Assembly (NCBI GenBank): GCA_009746045.1
Contig: RPFO01001162.1
Coordinates: 251,001-315,000, forward strand
Length of the DNA stretch: 64,000 bases
Direction: 5' to 3'
Source: Mesostigma viride
Taxonomy: Eukaryota > Streptophyta > Mesostigmatophyceae > Mesostigmatales > Mesostigmataceae
The notes under the pieces are model-generated. The model did no database searches. It worked only from the letters and a program-made list of their open reading frames with translations, and was not told the origin of the DNA. A program made the translations under genes and the position numbers. Below are positions 10,734 to 20,974 of the stretch, piece by piece (within the stretch, counting starts at the first letter, position 1; every line of letters starts with the position of its first letter).

Positions 10734-11070
10734 TGCTAGCAAATGTCACTACCTTTACATATGCCTGACCTTACAAGTTGAGGATGGTCTAATGTAGTGG
10801 CAAACAGGTTATTTACAACAATTCACAGTTTTCTGACATATAGTTTGAGGCAACTATACTTACCAAAATGCTTGAAAAAGGCAAAAATTGCACCATTTAT
10901 GCTAGCAAACGTCACTATTTTGACATCAAACTGGGCCCAAACTTGGCCCATGGTCTAATCTAGTGGTGTTTAGGTTGCTTCCAACATTTCATAGCTTTCT
11001 GACATAGTTTGATATTGTTTAGTAGCTTACACTGAGCAAAATGCTTGAAAATGGCAAAAAATGCACCATT
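10734..11070. repeat. ~170-bp tandem repeat, left part
   Basis: Two units beginning tgctagcaaa(t/c)gtcac at 10734 and 10900 (period 166). Each ends with a conserved cttgaaaa(a/t)ggcaaaaa(t/a)tgcaccatt. The array resumes at 13041, so the 1.97-kb block between was inserted into it. AT-rich and non-coding. Confidence 0.75.
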
Positions 11071-13036
11071 CATGTCCCACGTAGCTCCCACAAAAACCAG
11101 CATCTTCATTAAAACAATAAGTGGAAGCATACATGTGACACTATTGACATGCCCGGAGGCACGCCGTTCAAGGCCCTTCATGAATTAAGAACGTTGCCCT
11201 AGAGGCAACCAAGACAAGGGTGGGTGGGTGGGGAGCAAAGAAAGAGGCCGACAAAACCAGCCAGAGCGGCTTTTAGTCGCAAAACCTCCCTTATCCCTAG
11301 CTAACTGACGTCATTAAACCCTTATGTTCAGTGATGCTAGTAAGACGCTAACCGTACAGACCGGGGGTAGAATATCCCGAATCTGCACGGCTAGTATTAA
11401 ATAATGCGTAGGTTGTTCTTTTCAGGGGCACTGCACCTCACGCCCCGTTCCGCCCGGGTATAATCAACCCAAGCGCGGAACGCACATTTTATTTAATTCA
11501 TTTTTCAACCATGCACTATACTGCATCTACTAATCACAAAAGCTCTAGCCAAACAGCTACGAGAAAACACTACGACATATAAGCCGCTCATCCAGCGGCC
11601 TCTTGTTCCCGCATTCACGTATAGAAGAAACTCCGTTCAAAGAACCCCGATTCATGTCCCACGTAGCTCCCACAAAAACCAGCATCTTCATTAAAACAAT
11701 AAGTGGAAGCATACATGTGACACTATTGACATGCCCGGAGGCACGCCGTTCAAGGCCCTTCATGAAGTACGTTGCCCAATCACCCCCGCCCTGGCTTTCC
11801 CTTGAAGCCGCACTCCACCTTGCTCGTTGTCACAAGTGACCGCCCTGCCGCAAAACGGGAGCCCCCCCACATCGGGAGGCGTGTGCCCGGCGGCTGTGGA
11901 TGCATGGCCAGGCCCAAAAAGGCCCAGCGCATTTGCACTGCGATTGCGCACGGCCAGCCTATCATGACCCCTCTCGGGGCCCCGAGTCGGTACCGCTATG
12001 GCCGTCTCCCCATAGACCCGGGGTGCTTCGAGAAAAAACGTGGACCTAGCCCAGGCCCCGCCAGCCCGGATGCCCGAGGCCACAGCCCCAGGCACCTGGC
12101 TGAACGAGAGTCCGTTCAGCCAAGACCGCATTCCCCCCCGAGGTTTCTATGCGTGGGGAAAAAATTTCTAGCTTAGGCGCTTTTCCCATCGCCGTCCCCA
12201 GCCCCAACCACCCCCCCCTCGGCGGAAGGCAATTGCAAAGTTTGCTGGCCAGCAGCAATTTCCGAAGAAAAAGCCTCAGGCCGCGGACCGAGACACGGGT
12301 CGCCAGTGCCAGCCATCCGGCTCCCACCCGGGGTGCAAGCATCCCCAGGTACGGAGCACCAGCTTGCGCACTGCCAGGGCCGACCAAGCGACAGTTGAGC
12401 ACCTGTCACGGCTCCTGGCCCACCAAAGACCCCAAGCTGGGGAAAAGGTGCGGACCGGAGGTAATCATTTTCTTTTCTTTTAGTTAACCGGGCGAGGAAC
12501 TACGCCTGGCCGGTTAACAACTGGAAGTCTCACCACTGGCCAAGTGGCCGGTGCAACCAGTGCTTTTGGGATTTTGCTCCGCAGCACCCATAGCTGCGGC
12601 TGCCGCCGCAACGACAACGAGCAAAGAAAGAGGCCGACAAAACCAGCCAGAGCGGCTTTTAGTCGCAAAACCTCCCTTATCCCTAGCTAACTGACGTCAT
12701 TAAACCCTTATGTTCAGTGATGCTAGTAAGACGCTAACCGTACAGACCGGGGGTAGAATATCCCGAATCTGCACGGCTAGTATTAAATAATGCGTAGGTT
12801 GTTCTTTTCAGGGGCACTGCACCTCACGCCCCGTTCCGCCCGGGTATAATCAACCCAAGCGCGGAACGCACATTTTATTTAATTCATTTTTCAACCATGC
12901 ACTATACTGCATCTACTAATCACAAAAGCTCTAGCCAAACAGCTACGAGAAAACACTACGACATATAAGCCGCTCATCCAGCGGCCTCTTGTTCCCGCAT
13001 TCACGTATAGAAGAAACTCCGTTCAAAGAACCCCGA
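11071..13036. mobile_element. Dimeric W-V insertion in the tandem repeat
   Basis: Structure W1 (11071-11182), 51 bp, V1 (~11235-11651), W2 (11652-11766), ~850 bp, V2 (~12618-13036). W (~115 bp) and V (~418 bp) are each repeated almost perfectly. The 51-bp and 850-bp spacers begin alike (acgttgccc), so unit 1 looks like a deletion copy of unit 2. The whole interrupts a satellite unit exactly, between gcaccatt and tatgctagc, with at most a 3-bp (ATT) duplication. No open frame resembles a transposase or polymerase. It is a non-autonomous element or tandem duplication of unknown class; V could be an LTR. Confidence 0.55.
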
Positions 13037-13040
13037 TTTA

Positions 13041-13560
13041 TGCTAGCAAACGTCACTATTTTGACATCAAACTGAGCCCAAACTTGGCCCATGGTCTAAT
13101 CTAGTGGTGTTTAGGTTGCTTCCAACATTTCATAGCTTTCTGACGTAGTTTGATATTGTTTAGTAGCTTACACTGAGCAAAATGCTTGAAAATGGCAAAA
13201 AATGCAGTATTTACGCTAGCAAATGTCACTATTTTGACTTCAGATTGACCCCAAACTTTGTGCATGGTCTATTCTAGTGGTAATTAGGTTGCTTGCAAAT
13301 ATCCATGATGGTTTGACGTGATTTAGTACTGTTTCCTATTTATTACTATTTTATTTAATTTAAAATTACAAAAATGTACCTTTATTGCTAGCAAATGTCA
13401 CCAAGATGACGTCCGATCGATACCAAACTTTGTACGAGGTCTATTTTGGTTGCAAACATCATGCATGACAATTTTCAGCATAAAAAGACGAACTTCGGTA
13501 CGAAGTACATTTTGCGTGCTGGAGTACATTCTTAATGGCTGGTAGGGGGTGAGTGGCAGT
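13041..13560. repeat. ~170-bp tandem repeat, right part
   Basis: Units start at 13041, 13214 and 13386 (periods 173 and 172), continuing the array broken at 11070. The first unit is nearly identical to the one at 10900; the later ones diverge, and the last fades out by about 13.5 kb. Confidence 0.7.
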
Positions 13561-14278
13561 GGCATTGGAGCAAGAGTTGTTGAGCATGTGCGTGTGTCTA
13601 TCCTCTTGACAAACAACCCCTCGCACCCCTGACATTGAGGAGTTTGGCCATGTGCCAGGCTGCCAGAATTCCGCAAACATGCATCATAGGGAAATAAAGG
13701 ATGGCTGGTTGTGCACACGACATGAGAAAACAAAACACACATACCTATCAGGAGGGCAGGCTTGGGTTGCTTCATTGGCGCTGGTTGCAGCGTGCGTAAT
13801 AATAGCCCGCCATTGGCTCATCCACCCGTGCCCTTGGCAAGCACGCACAGCCTGAACTGCATGAACTGCATGGATGCGGCAGTCCAGGATGCCCTCTGCT
13901 CATCATTCAGGGGTGTGAAGGCAGCTTGGGTGCTGGCGTGTAAGGCAGCTTGGGTGCTGGCGTGCAAGGCAGCTTGTGCATCAGTGTTTGCCGCCCGGCC
14001 GTGTGGCAGCACAGGTAGCTGGCCTAGCCCGGCCACTGTCCTCTCTCTGCTCTCACGCAATATGCCACCCTCTCCACAAACCATGACAGTTCTCATATGC
14101 ATGCATGTCTTAAGATGCTTGTTGAAGGTAGATGCTTTCAGCTTAGAGATGGTGGGCACGTATGCAGTGGGTGTTATGGACTCACAAGCATGTACGTGAA
14201 GCCATCAAGCATCCAAGAAAGCCACCCATTGCTTCTGGGTTTTCCATCAATCTTCGTGGTCAACCATGTCATGCAACA
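13561..14278. other. Unassigned sequence with a short 24-bp repeat
   Basis: No supportable gene. A 24-bp unit (aaggcagcttgggtgctggcgtgt) is repeated about 2.7 times at 13918-13985. The remaining short ORFs on both strands lack domain or compositional support. Confidence 0.4.
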
Positions 14279-15165
14279 TTACTTGCCGTGAGCACAATGC
14301 CAATAAATTGCAGCATGTAGAACTAGAGCGAAGCAACAGCTTGGTGATCCATAGCCCTGCCTGCAAATAATTGCCATCGGCGGCAATAGCGCTGCAAGGC
14401 TGCCAGCCAGCCCGTAATATCTTGCCCGCAATCCATCACGCAACCTTCCTAATATCCGTGTGAGGAATTCCTTGACATCCCTAGCCTCTAAGGTAACCTG
14501 TACGTCGCTGATGTGAAGAAAAGGCTCGCCATGAAACCGTAGCTCGCTATACGATTCATGACGCACTTCTCGTAAGATAAGAAGATGACCAAAAGAGAAA
14601 CCCCGGAGATGGGGAACTGGTAAATTATTCATCCGTGACAAGGTCAGGGCTTCAACAAGGAGTGAATTCGCCCCTAGATATGAGTATGGGAACATACCGC
14701 TCGGAGGTATCCATGTCTGCCTTGCGCTTGATGTCTGTTTCGCACACCCCGGCGCAGAAAGTCGTTCCGGCATTCACCTGCTGACCGCAGTTTGTGCATG
14801 TCCAGAGGCTGATAAAAGCCCCAACATCGTGGGCGTCTTTAGAGTCCATAAAGCCTGCATTAAACATGAAGTTCGGGCAAACGCAGATATATACGAAGTA
14901 TGGGTCTGCCAAGCCTGAGGCAGCCTTGAAATTGGTCGGAAATATGCGGTAGCTCAGGAAAAAAGAATTGCAGCGGTAATGAAGAAAGTCGTTCGGTCAA
15001 AGTCTTTAGAATTAAAAAATGCGTCGTTTGTGATCGAAACCCCGATCTTAGGGCGCACTTCATCGGGAAAATTTTTTGCTGCGGTCAGGTGGGGTCGAGA
15101 GAAAATCTGCGACCATTCAGGCACCCACCTATGAATGACGCAACATGCTGTTCGATTCCTCAAAT
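14279..15165 (-). pseudogene. Decayed protein-coding gene of unknown family
   Basis: Successive minus-strand frames read like one broken protein. From the right: HLTAAKNFPDEVRPKIGVSI and DFDRTTFFITAAILF; a frame change at a T6 run near 14966; then RIFPTNFKAASGLADPYFVY, ICVCPNFMFNAGFMDSKDAH and a zinc-ribbon-like CTNCGQQVNAGTTFCAGVC; another frame change near 14690; then NLPVPHLRGFSFGHLLILRE and VTLEARDVKEFLTRILGRL. The composition is typical of a real globular protein. I cannot assign it to a host, viral or transposon family. No intact start is seen, and it ends before the C2 junction. Confidence 0.4.
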
Positions 15166-15390
15166 TTTATGGCGAAAAAAAAACAGTGGTGGATCGAATA
15201 ACACCCTAGGAGGATAATCGTAAAATTTCAGCCTTGATAGTGCCTTTATACACGCTCAGCATGGCCTGCCAGACCGCCATGCCTGTCGCCCGGAATTCGG
15301 TCAATTTCGTGCACGCGCACACCAAAAATCGCGTTTGGCGCCACTTTTCGGGTACCGCTTACGAGGGCAGATTTTGGCGCGGCTCGTACC

Positions 15391-17816
15391 GTTGTGCTGT
15401 CAGCCCAATGGGTCTATATCATGGCCTGTGCCCCCCACATGTGCTGGAGGGCTGGAAACATGCTGCACATGTCACCTTTGCCAAGCTGAGGGAGAAGGAC
15501 CGGGGTTGGAAGATGCTGGAGCCAACAGTGGGTCAGAGAGTATTAGCTTGGAAGGAACCGAGCCTGTATGGCAAACGTGGTAGCTGGAGTCCTGGGGTGG
15601 TCACCCAGGTTGATGAAGCTAGCCACGCATGCTTGGTCAGCATGGAGGACGAACCAAAGCATGTACACCGGCTGAGTTGGTCATATGTCAAGCCTAACCT
15701 GATGAATGAGGGCAGTCAGGCACAAGGCTCACAGGATCTGCAGGATTTTCAGGTCCCAGAAGATGGCATCACTGACGCAACGACCACATCTGTTGCAGGG
15801 GAATCTGTCAGCCCTGGCCAGGTTGCAGAGGTACTTGTTGAACAGGCTGCAAGGTCAACAGCTGGGGAGTCAACTGTCAAGCCCAAGGCTCTAACCAAGC
15901 CCAGGGGGACTAGTTTGGCTGCATGGATTGATTGGGGCTCTGCAAAGGGCCAAGAAGCAGCCCAAGGTAGCCAAGCTCAGGTGGCATGGCAATCTGGGGC
16001 TGGACACTGCCTTAGAGGTAGACACTAATTCTCAGGTTTCCATCATTGGGACCAGAGCTGCAGCAGGGTACAGCATGTCTGAGCCCAGCTATCAGTTTGT
16101 GTCTGACTTCAGTGGCGGGGTACACGTGAAGGTACTGGGTGAGGTATCTATTCCTATCCTTGGACAGGACACTGCTTAATTTTGTGTCTTGGAGGGCTAT
16201 CAGGGACCTGCTCTTCTGGGGCAGAATTTCCTATGCCAGGATGGGGTAGTGATCACGTCCTCTCTCCTGACTAAGGGGCTGGTCAGGTACCACTGATTAA
16301 TTTCAGGACCACTCACCTATCACGTGCAGTAACCAGGTCGGTTAAGCGTGTGCAAGTGTGCCAGGGGCAGGAGCCCTTGGTTGATGACCTCATACTGCCA
16401 GCTGCTAGTCATCCAAGCAGTTTGGGCATTGGTCCTCACTCACTTGCTGGACACAGCCCTATCAACTACCAAGGCCTGGTGAAGCTTATGTCCTCTCCCA
16501 TTATGTGTCCCCAGGTCACACTGGGTCTGATTAAATCTGGGGAGGACTGGATCTCCAAGAAGTGCGTGGAACCTGTCAATGACCTACCTCCTGCACGGCG
16601 TCTACTCAAGCTCAAGTTTGTCATCAAGATGAAGGAGGTGGACGAGGTCAAGGTACCACATGTCAGGCCAGTGCTGAATTAGTTCAAGGGTACTGGTGAG
16701 TGCACTGCTGAGGAGTTGTATACCCCTGGCATGTTGCATGACACTTGGAGGCTGCTGCTGTGTGTATTTCTAGGCCTTCTCAACAAGGGCTTGGACTATG
16801 GCTCAGTGGTGGTAGACTTCAAGAGAGCATTTCTGGAGGGGGATGCAGAGGTGGCCCAGGAAAAGTGGGAGGGCAAAACGCCTTTCTATGTTAGGGTGCC
16901 TGCTGTATGGAAAAGGGACATTCACACTGAGTTCCTGAAAATCCTCAAGGGCCTGGAGGGCCTGAGGTCAAGTCCAATAATCTGGAGGGAGACTCTCAAC
17001 CGTTTCCTGAAGGAGCATTGCAACTTGAAGGTCTCTCCTGTAGACCCCTGTCTGTTTCTGGGGCAGTGGGAAGGCCTACCAGTGTATGCTTCGCTGCACG
17101 GGGATGACCTGCACCTGCTGGCTCCTACGTCGTGGCTAAAGCAGCTGATCTCCATCATTAAGTCCAAGTTTCCTCTGGGTAGGGAGCAATGGCAGGTGGA
17201 GAATGAGCCTCTGCTGTTTGTGGGCATGGAGGCCACACTGGTAAAGAAGGGGGGAGAATGGCGTATGCTGCTGGTGGGGGGTAATGCTTATCAAGAAACC
17301 CTCATTAGCAAGCTTCCTCCAATCATCACACAGGCACTGTGTCCTATGGTCAGGGGCATGGTTGCTTGGGTGGCAGGCATTTCCAGGCCAGACCTTATGG
17401 TCATAGCCAGGTTGCCTGATGACATGCTGATGGAGCTAGGGTCTGCCAAGGTGGCTGATCAGGTCAGGGCTTCGTCTGGCATTCTGTTGTCTGCAGTGGA
17501 TTTATCACAACCCATTTGCATGGAGCTGTATGTGGATAGCTCAATGGACAGCAGGCAGGTCTCCAAGGTCAGGGGCAGGGCTGCAGGGCTCTTTGTGCTC
17601 AGACAGGAAGGCCTGGGGAGTTTGGTGAGCTGGTTTAGTCGCCTGCACAAACGGGTGGCTGTCAGCAGTGATGTGGCAGAATGCAGGGCTATTTGTGAAG
17701 GTATTCACACAAGCCTTTATCTGAAGGAGTTGCTTCATCAGATGACTTCTAACACTCCTTGGCCACTTCAGGTTACCACTCTTCTCAAAACAGACTCCAT
17801 GGGGATGGTGCAGTTC
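15391..17816 (+). pseudogene. C2 copia-like pol, 5'-truncated and decayed
   Basis: Nearly identical in sequence to C1 pol from its integrase C-terminus onward. It starts abruptly within the integrase tail (VSPMGLYHG) with unrelated DNA upstream. It then carries the protease-like segment (DTNSQVSII), RT (FKRAFLEGD, LHGDDLHLL) and part of RNase H (LYVDSSMDSRQVS). It is broken by a frameshift near 15930, a stop after the protease (near 16180), a small deletion near 16280 and a TAG at 16680 where C1 has GAG. RNase H is split by the T1 insertion and resumes at 19137. C2 therefore cannot make a working pol. Confidence 0.85.
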
Positions 17817-19136
17817 TGTTTATAATATGTATAATGCGTTACTTGGTCAACATGATAATTGACGTAATTCGTTAGAATTAATTAACGCATATTGGCAGCA
17901 CGGCTATGGCATTGCCCTTGCCATCGGGCAGCCATTAGCCTAAATTGCTACATTGTCACTTGCTAGCAAGGAAAAGGGGAGAGTTCGTGGAGTTGCCAAC
18001 CCTAAAATCATGCACGGTGGCATGGGGTCGGCACTACCCTTGGCGACAATCTAACGGCTGGCACAAATGACAGGTCAGCATCACTAGTGGTGTCGAATGC
18101 ATGCATACGGTGCACATTCTAGAAAGTACTGCGCACAGGTGCAGGCGCATCATGACGTGGACATAGGTACGGCCACTCTAATTATCGCCACACATATTGC
18201 ACGCTCAGTGCCGGAATAGGACCATCGGCACTAAATATATCACTCGCCACTATATAAAATGTGATGCGATAAGTTGGAATAGCACACGGCTAGACTACCT
18301 AGCATAAATACACGGCAAGAGGTGGGCATAACCTCAGACACCCCCCTTGCACAGCTCATGCGTGCTCAAAAGAAACATGACACTCCTTCCTCTCCCCCCT
18401 CAATAACTAGGTAGGATAGCCGGGTACAAAACACCCTGGCATACCCCCCTTACACGGCTTGGCGGACTACAACGGCCGTGGCCAGACTCGCGCAAAGGCG
18501 AAACTCCAACGAAAGTGCCGGCGATGCAAGCACACCTCGTCCTCGAGGTGGGAAGAAAATAATGTTCGCCAGGCAAAGGCTGAAAAACCATGAACCATCA
18601 GCTCCGATACCATGTTTATAATATGTATAATGCGTTACTTGGTCAACATGATAATTGACGTAATTCGTTAGAATTAATTAACGCATATTGGCAGCACGGC
18701 TATGGCATTGCCCTTGCCATCGGGCAGCCATTAGCCTAAATTGCTACATTGTCACTTGCTAGCAAGGAAAAGGGGAGAGTTCGTGGAGTTGCCAACCCTA
18801 AAATCATGCACGGTGGCATGGGGTCGGCACTACCCTTGGCGACAATCTAACGGCTGGCACAAATGACAGGTCAGCATCACTAGTGGTGTCGAATGCATGC
18901 ATACGGTGCACATTCTAGAAAGTACTGCGCACAGGTGCAGGCGCATCATGACGTGGACATAGGTACGGCCACTCTAATTATCGCCACACATATTGCACGC
19001 TCAGTGCCGGAATAGGACCATCGGCACTAAATATCTCACTCGCCACTATATAAAATGTGATGCGATAAGTTGGAATAGCACACGGCTAGACTACCTAGCA
19101 TAAATACACGGCAAGAGGTGGGCATAACCTCAGACA
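17817..19136 (-). mobile_element. T1: small non-autonomous LTR retrotransposon (TRIM-like)
   Basis: Two 524-bp LTRs (17817-18340 and 18613-19136) that differ at one site I can see (aaatatatc/aaatatctc) flank only 272 bp. In minus orientation the LTRs start TGTCTGAGG and end TAAACA. The primer site TGGTATCGGAGC (complement at 18601-18612) abuts the 5' LTR and matches the initiator-Met tRNA PBS (TGGTATCAGAGC) except at one base. A purine tract (CAAGGGGGG) abuts the 3' LTR. A perfect 5-bp duplication AGTTC (17812-17816, 19137-19141) shows insertion into C2 RNase H. There is no gag or pol, so it must be mobilised in trans. The internal region is a deletion version of T2. Confidence 0.93.
18601..18612 (-). 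promoter_or_regulatory. T1 primer-binding site (iMet type)
   Basis: Reads TGGTATCGGAGC on the minus strand, directly next to the LTR terminus CA. It differs at one base from the canonical initiator-methionine primer site. Confidence 0.85.
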
Positions 19137-19336
19137 AGTTCGTGCACAGACAGATGGCCAGAAGTAGGGACTTGGATTATCTCCTTCTAAAGGAATTGTC
19201 CTCCTTGGCCAACATTGAGCATATCCCTGGGGTTGACAATCCTGCTGATGCTTTGACCAAGCTAGTGCAGAAGGCAGCAGTGCAGTACAAGGTTCTTCAG
19301 TCTCTGATGAACCCATCTCAGCAAGCTGTCTAAGCT
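19137..19336 (+). pseudogene. C2 pol, RNase H C-terminal remnant
   Basis: Continuation of C2 pol after the T1 insertion. It encodes FVHRQMARSRDLDYLLLKEL and the IPGVDNPADALTKL tail typical of copia RNase H, nearly identical to the C1 end. The following ~100 bp match C1's 3' region until the shared LTR begins. Confidence 0.85.
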
Positions 19337-19439
19337 GGTGCCTGGTTATAGGGCATTGGAGAAGCAGATTGTGTGGTAGTGTCAGCATTGTGACTGGCAT
19401 AATACCTGTATTTTAGTCTGTACTAAGGCTCATGGACCA

Positions 19440-20068
19440 TGGAGTTAACGTAAAGGATTTACGTTAGATGGATAGAGATTGTTACGCTCTTTCCAACGGC
19501 ACCTTGAACGCCTCATTTGGTTAAGGAACGTAAAAGTTATGACGTTTCCTAGGCTGTGCCGACAGTACCCGGCGCGCCACTGTGGGCGCGTACGGACACA
19601 GGATGTACAAGTGTCACTTTGATAGTCCGCAGGACGTTGACAGGACTTGTACAGGACTTGATGGTCAATTGATAGGTAGGCGCACTGTAGCGCGCCAGGA
19701 CCTATGAGACAATTGATGCTGACTAGTGTACGGATAGGTCCACAGGACTAGCCGTATGGACAATTGATAGATCTGCGCGCCAAAGGCGTGCCAGAGTCTG
19801 TGTAATCAATTGATTGACAGTTCAGCTGTGACAGTGCAGCTGAATACTTGGACGCGTCCCTAGTAAGCTATATGAGTGACTTGGTCACACCGGGACGCTA
19901 GTTCTTGCGTGCACGTTCTCTTGGCACTGCGACCCTGTCGTCTGTGCTGCGTGCAGTCTTGGAAGTGACGTGACTTACGTCTGTGTTTCCTGATTGTTAA
20001 TAAAGGCAACTTCCTGCAAGAACCATGGCGGAATTCGTGGCATTCTTACCCTCACAACTCGTATTACA
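19440..20068 (+). repeat. C1 5' LTR, short form (shared with C2)
   Basis: A 629-bp terminal repeat between C2 and C1, ending CGTATTACA. It looks nearly identical to the last ~626 bp of the long LTR at 25820-27289 but lacks 841 bp at the start. The junction reads TGG/AGTTAACG, and both edges of the missing part carry TGG, which suggests a microhomology deletion. It contains AATAAA (near 20000) and interleaved GCGCGCCA and CAATTGAT motifs. One LTR serving as 3' end of C2 and 5' end of C1 is the signature of tandem LTR recombination. Confidence 0.8.
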
Positions 20069-20094
20069 CTCGTATTACACGCTCTGTCAAAAAG

Positions 20095-20805
20095 ATGCCA
20101 AATTCGGAAGAATTTCGGATTCCGGACGATGAGGAAATAGCCGCTCCGCCGGCTGGTTCTTCGTCAAGACCAACTGTGCCGTCGTGGCAACAATTGCTCG
20201 ACGAAGTTACAGTTTCGCTCGACGAGCTTCATCGTCAGCAGCGTGCAGCTCACGCATTGCTCGGGGATAACCCCGAGGACCCCGATTTGCCAGCACTGGT
20301 GCCGGCAATCCGCAACCTGTTGGACCAGATTCGAAACATTTTATCGACATTTACGGTCCAGGTGCGGGGAGGTTTGCGGTCGGTGACCGAAGTCACGACT
20401 GCCATTGAGGAGTTGGACAACGTCCTCTCTTCACTCACCGGTTACCAGAGAAACCTGCAAAACTGGGCATCGCTTCGCACGGGGGGCGCGCCGGCGGTGT
20501 CAACAAATTTGTTTCAGGATCTCGCGCTGTTATCGCTGCTCACTCGCGGCGTACGCAGTCGCGAGCGCCAGGTTTTAATTAACCTGGTGGCATTTCTCGC
20601 CTCTGTGCGAGAGTGGATTCCCGCGGGGTGGGAATTATTGACGATCTTTACACATCCTCTGCGCCTCGTCGCGCGTCGGCGCGTCGCAACTTACGCGGCG
20701 GGGAGCACGCCGGTTTTAATTCATACCGGTGCAGGTCCGGAGCTGGATATGGAGGATCGTGAGTTCGTATACACGTACTGCGACTTCAGGGGCCTTGACT
20801 ACTAG
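20095..20805 (+). CDS. C1 ORF0, helical protein upstream of gag
   Basis: Intact 236-codon frame starting in the C1 leader (MPNSEEFRIPDDEEIAAPPAG). The N-terminus is acidic and disordered; residues ~30-130 look strongly helical or coiled-coil (LLDEVTVSLDELHRQQRAAH, IEELDNVLSSLTGYQRNL), then LINLVAFLASVREWIPAGWE. It ends 169 bp before gag and is in another frame. No zinc knuckle or enzyme motif. It may be a detached N-terminal gag domain, as C3 also has a long N-terminal gag region. Expression could need reinitiation, splicing or a separate transcript. Confidence 0.55.
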   Translation: MPNSEEFRIPDDEEIAAPPAGSSSRPTVPSWQQLLDEVTVSLDELHRQQRAAHALLGDNPEDPDLPALVPAIRNLLDQIRNILSTFTVQVRGGLRSVTEVTTAIEELDNVLSSLTGYQRNLQNWASLRTGGAPAVSTNLFQDLALLSLLTRGVRSRERQVLINLVAFLASVREWIPAGWELLTIFTHPLRLVARRRVATYAAGSTPVLIHTGAGPELDMEDREFVYTYCDFRGLDY

Positions 20806-20974
20806 TCGGCCTAATTTTCTTCTGCAGTACTTGTCGACATTTTTTTTGTCGAATTTCGGCGGCAATTCGCGGGGCGGCAGCGACACCGGCGCAGGCGGCA
20901 GAGGCGACACAAAAATTTTGTACATATTTTCTGCTGCTTCGTTAAGGTGTTCTTTGAATAGCTGGTAGTGCAGG

